In this document: positions 61,000-64,000 of the stretch, piece after piece
Position numbering within the stretch: position 1 is the first letter of the stretch
Layout: each line of letters begins with the position of its first letter
Assembly: GCA_965117025.1 (NCBI GenBank)
Contig: OZ220746.1
Location: forward strand, 1,860,001-1,924,000
From: VXPQ01 sp965117025
Lineage (GTDB): Bacteria > Bacteroidota > Rhodothermia > Rhodothermales > VXPQ01
Length of the DNA stretch: 64,000 bases
Reading direction: 5' to 3'
Notes under the pieces: generated by a model
What the model was told of the DNA's origin: nothing
Seen by the model: the letters and a program-made list of their open reading frames with translations, nothing else
Database searches by the model: none
Program-made: the position numbers and the translations under genes

Positions 61000-63369
61000 C
61001 TACCGCCCCTGCCCCGCAATCCATGCGCGCCGTTGCAGCAGATCGGGGTTGTCCGGGTATTGGGTAAGCAGGCGGTCCGTGTATTCGAGCGCGGCGTCCC
61101 ATGCTTCCTGTTGCGCATGGAAAATGCTTAGCGCATTCAGGTAGTCTGCGTGATCCGGAGCAAGGTCCAGCGCATTGGACAGAAGCCGTCCGGCTTGTTC
61201 GGCGTTGCCCAGTTGCTGGTACGCCAGCCCGGCGTTGTACTGCATGCGGGCGTTCGAAGCGTCCAGCGCTGCAGCGTGCCCGAGGTGGGTTGCAGCCTCT
61301 TCGAGCCGGTCCGGCGTTTCGGCGAGGAACAGGCCCAGCGTGTAATGCACTTCGGCTGCGTCCGGCTGCATACGCGCCGCTGCGCGCAGCGAGGTTTCCG
61401 CTTCGGCAGCCAGCATTTCCGCTTCGGCGCCGCCCGCGCCCCGCATGCGATTAAGCAGCATGGCCAGGTTCAGGTGCGCCGGGACGAAGGCGGAGTCGAT
61501 GCGGACGGCGGTCCGGTAAGCTGCCGCGGCCGAGTCGGACCGGCCCAGGTGCTCGTGGAGAATGGCCAGATTCAGGTGCGAGGCGGCCTGATCGTTCAGG
61601 GCGCGCTGTCCGTCGCGGTATTCCTCTAAGGCATTCCGCCAGGCGGCCGCCGTTTCGCTCTCGTGGTCCCGGACGTATCGCTCCGGCGCGATCTGCGTGA
61701 GTACGCGGGCCGCTTCCATCCGCACCAGCCCCACGGAATCGGTCAGCAGGGGCTCCAGTTCCGGGATCGCCGAGCGATCGGTTTCGGCACGGTTTTGGGC
61801 CCCGAGGCGGCGCACGGCGGCGGCTCGCACGAGCGGTGCCTCGTCGCCGAGCGCTTCGATGGCGATCTCCGAAGCGCGGACGGTGGGATAGCGATCCAGC
61901 AGCGTCAGCGCCGTGGCGCGCACGATATCCGGAGCGCCGGGATCCTCCATTAGACGGATCAGTTCCGGCTCGGCCTCGGGAGCTCCCTCCCGTCCGCCGG
62001 CAAGGGCCGCGGCGAAAGAGAACGGGCGGTCCGGTCCGTGCCAGTCCTCGATTTGTTCGGCAGCCCATTCCGCGGAACGGTCCGCATGGCACCCCTGGCA
62101 TACATTGGGGGCGCCGGTCTGGACGGAGAGGTCGGGCCGGGGAATCTTGAAACTGTGATCCCGGCGGGGGTCCACCACCATATAAGTCCGCTCGGGCATA
62201 TGGCAATCGACGCACTGCCCCCCTGCCGATTCCTTCGGATGCCGGAGGTGCTCGAACGTGTCGTAGACGGCTGCTTCGTGGCATTGTCCGCAGAGCGCAT
62301 TCCCCTCGAATTTCAGCCGGGTCGTATGCGGATCGTGGCAATCGGCGCACATCACGCCCTCCGCATACATACGGCTTTGCAGGAAAGAGCCGTACACGTA
62401 CACCTCGTCGCGTATCTGTCCGTCGGCAAAGTACAGTTCCTCTTCCAGCAGTTCGGGCTCGTAGTGGTCCAGGAAGGCGTTGCCGGCGATATGATTCGGG
62501 TAGATGATCCGGCGCCGGGAATGGCAGGGCGCGCAGGTCTCCACCTGCTGGTGCGGCGCCGAAAGGGTGGCCGTGAGGCCGGACGAGGCACGGTCGTACG
62601 TTCCGGATTGCGCGTTTTCCACGTGGATTTCGCCGGGTCCGTGGCATGTCTCGCAGCTCACGTCGATTTCCGAAAAGGAGGTCTCGTAGGCGCCGGTAAC
62701 CAGATCGAAATTGCGTTGGAGATTGGTGGAGTGGCAATCCGCGCACATGTAATTCCAGTTCATGCCGTCGCCGGTCCAGTGGAGCCAGTCCGGAGGATCG
62801 ATGCACTCGTCTTCTGCGAGGGAGAACCACCGTTCGCCCTCCGTATCCCAGGCGACCGTGAAAGCCTGCAAGCGCCCGTTTTCCAGCGGGATGAGATATT
62901 GCTGGAGCGGTTCGTAGCCGAAAGTATAGGCGACGGGCCAGGTTTGCATGGTTCCGTCGGCTCCCTGCGTATGGATGAAGAAGCCGTTCTCTTCCCGGAA
63001 GAAGCGCGTTTCGACGCCGCAGTGACGAAACACGGCGTCGTTGAAATCGCCGAGCACGGTTTCCGGGAGGGCTTCTTCCATGGCCCGGTCATGATCCGAG
63101 CCTTCCCACGCGAGCGCGGCTTCCGCATGGCACCCGGCACAGACTTCGCGGCCCATATACGCCGGGGTGGAAGCGGCAGGGGATGCATGGTCCGACCCGC
63201 ACCCGGATCCGATAAAAACGACCAGACCGGTCAAACAGATCAGACCAATCCGGTCAATACATCTGCCTGCCGCCGCGGGTTCGTTATCGGAAAACCGCCG
63301 CCGGATCGCGCCGGTTCTGCCGGAGGACCGAACGAACATACGCCGGATAAGGGACACGAGCCGCCGCAT
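61000..63369 (-). CDS. Eight-heme cytochrome c with HEAT and TPR repeats, probable lipoprotein
   Basis: The product is 789 residues from ATG 63369; an upstream GTG at 63399 is possible. A membrane segment ends in a lipobox (LVVFIGSGC). There are eight CxxCH heme sites: CAGCH, CADCH, CETCH, CAPCH, CADCH, CGQCH, CVDCH and CQGCH. From about residue 440 onward it has HEAT-like repeats (VRATALTLLDRYPTVRASE) and then five to six TPR motifs (AAAYRTAVRIDSAFVPAHLN). The heme part resembles the cytochrome c554 / multiheme nitrite or DmsE family and would carry electrons outside the inner membrane. The repeats suggest a scaffold. It diverges from the sulfatase at 63657. Confidence 0.88.
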   Translation of the reverse strand: MRRLVSLIRRMFVRSSGRTGAIRRRFSDNEPAAAGRCIDRIGLICLTGLVVFIGSGCGSDHASPAASTPAYMGREVCAGCHAEAALAWEGSDHDRAMEEALPETVLGDFNDAVFRHCGVETRFFREENGFFIHTQGADGTMQTWPVAYTFGYEPLQQYLIPLENGRLQAFTVAWDTEGERWFSLAEDECIDPPDWLHWTGDGMNWNYMCADCHSTNLQRNFDLVTGAYETSFSEIDVSCETCHGPGEIHVENAQSGTYDRASSGLTATLSAPHQQVETCAPCHSRRRIIYPNHIAGNAFLDHYEPELLEEELYFADGQIRDEVYVYGSFLQSRMYAEGVMCADCHDPHTTRLKFEGNALCGQCHEAAVYDTFEHLRHPKESAGGQCVDCHMPERTYMVVDPRRDHSFKIPRPDLSVQTGAPNVCQGCHADRSAEWAAEQIEDWHGPDRPFSFAAALAGGREGAPEAEPELIRLMEDPGAPDIVRATALTLLDRYPTVRASEIAIEALGDEAPLVRAAAVRRLGAQNRAETDRSAIPELEPLLTDSVGLVRMEAARVLTQIAPERYVRDHESETAAAWRNALEEYRDGQRALNDQAASHLNLAILHEHLGRSDSAAAAYRTAVRIDSAFVPAHLNLAMLLNRMRGAGGAEAEMLAAEAETSLRAAARMQPDAAEVHYTLGLFLAETPDRLEEAATHLGHAAALDASNARMQYNAGLAYQQLGNAEQAGRLLSNALDLAPDHADYLNALSIFHAQQEAWDAALEYTDRLLTQYPDNPDLLQRRAWIAGQGR

Positions 63370-63419
63370 GAAAAACGAACGAGGACTTTCGGAGGACACA
63401 GGCGCTTTCGGGATGCCCG

Positions 63420-63470
63420 GTATACTTATGGTATACTATACGGTATATCGAAGTATACTGCGGAGTATAC
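63420..63470. promoter_or_regulatory. Five phased GTATAC-like elements in a divergent promoter region
   Basis: gtata(c/t) starts at 63420, 63431, 63443, 63453 and 63465, spaced 10-12 bases, about one helical turn. gtatac is itself a palindrome. The array lies between the cytochrome gene (leftward) and the sulfatase (rightward), so it may be a regulator-binding array or a bent-DNA site. Confidence 0.55.
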
Positions 63471-63656
63471 CATTCGCCGGGGTTTCATGTCAGGCCGACC
63501 GCTATCGCGGACCCGCTCCATCGAACGGATCAAAAGGTTTTATGTTGTATCCTGTGCACGGATCAATGTGCGGTTCCTCTTGACACTGTCCGCCGGGTAA
63601 CCTATTTGTATCCATCTGTAACCATTCCTTTGGATTCCTCGACCTGCTATACAACC

Positions 63657-64000
63657 ATGCGTCTTTTCGTCCATACGTTCCTTGTTCTCGTTCTTGCGTT
63701 CGCCGGCGCGTTGTCTGTCCGGGCACAGTCCGGCGACGCGCCCCGGAATGTCGTGTTTATCCTGAGCGACGACCACCGCTACGATTTTATGGGATTCCAT
63801 GAGCGGGCCCCCGATTTTCTCGAAACCCCGAACATGGACCGCATGGCCCGGGAAGGGCTGCATCTGCGCAATGCGTTCGTGACCACGGCGCTATGTTCGC
63901 CCAGCCGCGCTTCCATTCTTACCGGGCAGTACGCGCACAACCATGGCGTGGTGGATAACCAGCGGCTGGTGCCGGAGGGCACTACGTTTTTCCCGGAATT
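63657..64000 (+). CDS. Secreted sulfatase, N-terminal part cut by window edge
   Basis: The ATG at 63657 opens a frame that runs off the window. It encodes a signal peptide (MRLFVHTFLVLVLAFAGALS, 20 residues), NVVFILSDDHRYDFMGFHE with the calcium aspartates and the formylglycine site ALCSPSRASILTG (Cys80). The SDDHRYD form is typical of choline-sulfatase and heparan-type sulfatases. It is the fifth sulfatase in the window. Confidence 0.9.
   Translation, partial: MRLFVHTFLVLVLAFAGALSVRAQSGDAPRNVVFILSDDHRYDFMGFHERAPDFLETPNMDRMAREGLHLRNAFVTTALCSPSRASILTGQYAHNHGVVDNQRLVPEGTTFFPE

Overview
The window looks like chromosome from a heterotrophic member of the Bacteroidota/Rhodothermota group, most plausibly Rhodothermales-like. 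This is inferred from gene content only. The supporting signs are a type IX secretion (T9SS) C-terminal sorting domain, SusC-type TonB receptors with carboxypeptidase-like N-terminal domains, a type III glutamine synthetase, an isolated atpD-atpC pair, the order miaB / sigma-54 activator / lptE, and many secreted sulfatases. Most of the window is moderately GC-rich; the propeller/peptide genes at about 0.75-4.0 kb are visibly AT-rich and the adhesin locus at 23-30 kb is very GC-rich.

Layout. 0-0.4 kb: a TonB protein cut by the window edge. 0.75-5.1 kb: a cassette of two paralogous six-bladed beta-propeller lipoproteins, a small secreted four-cysteine peptide encoded between them, and a membrane-anchored protein with two thioredoxin folds. 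5.3-14.1 kb: an RND efflux system ordered permease-adaptor-permease, then an AraC-type regulator. 14.1-18.7 kb: three secreted sulfatases in one reverse-strand operon. 18.9-21.4 kb: an ABC-2 exporter whose permease carries an unusual C-terminal extension. 21.6-23.1 kb: another sulfatase, with a fossil T9SS sorting domain beside it. 23.1-29.7 kb: a large repeat-built T9SS surface protein, broken into frames by rearranged internal repeats and preceded by a 25-unit GA tract able to switch an upstream start in and out of frame. 30.0-30.7 kb: a VapBC-type toxin-antitoxin pair, then tRNA-Gln. 31.1-40.7 kb: housekeeping genes (ribD, ribE, miaB, a sigma-54 activator, lptE, a family 2 glycosyltransferase, a TPR protein, anmK, thiL). 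40.8-46.8 kb: two tandem paralogous TonB receptors. 47.0-50.2 kb: atpD, atpC and a D-threonine aldolase / D-serine dehydratase-like enzyme. 50.3-53.1 kb: glutamine synthetase III and an Lrp/AsnC regulator. 53.4-59.4 kb: a Tat-exported TIM-barrel isomerase, tRNA (probably Ile2), a tannase/feruloyl-esterase-like enzyme, an Nramp-related transporter lacking the canonical metal ligands, a DUF3224-like protein and a PHP-domain phosphoesterase. 59.6-64 kb: a lipoprotein with a second small secreted four-cysteine peptide upstream, a truncated TonB-receptor N-terminus, an eight-heme cytochrome with HEAT and TPR repeats, and the start of a fifth sulfatase behind a phased GTATAC array.

The best candidate for an undescribed system is the 0.75-5.1 kb cassette: a cysteine-rich secreted peptide, two propeller lipoproteins and a double thioredoxin, possibly linked to the RND pump that follows. 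It recalls the Bacteroides arrangement of NVEALA-like peptides beside propeller and TlpA-like genes, whose function I do not know to be established. Other signals worth checking are the phase-variation tract at 29.7 kb, the scrambled repeats at 23-26.5 kb, two families of short dispersed repeats, and the GTATAC array at 63.4 kb.
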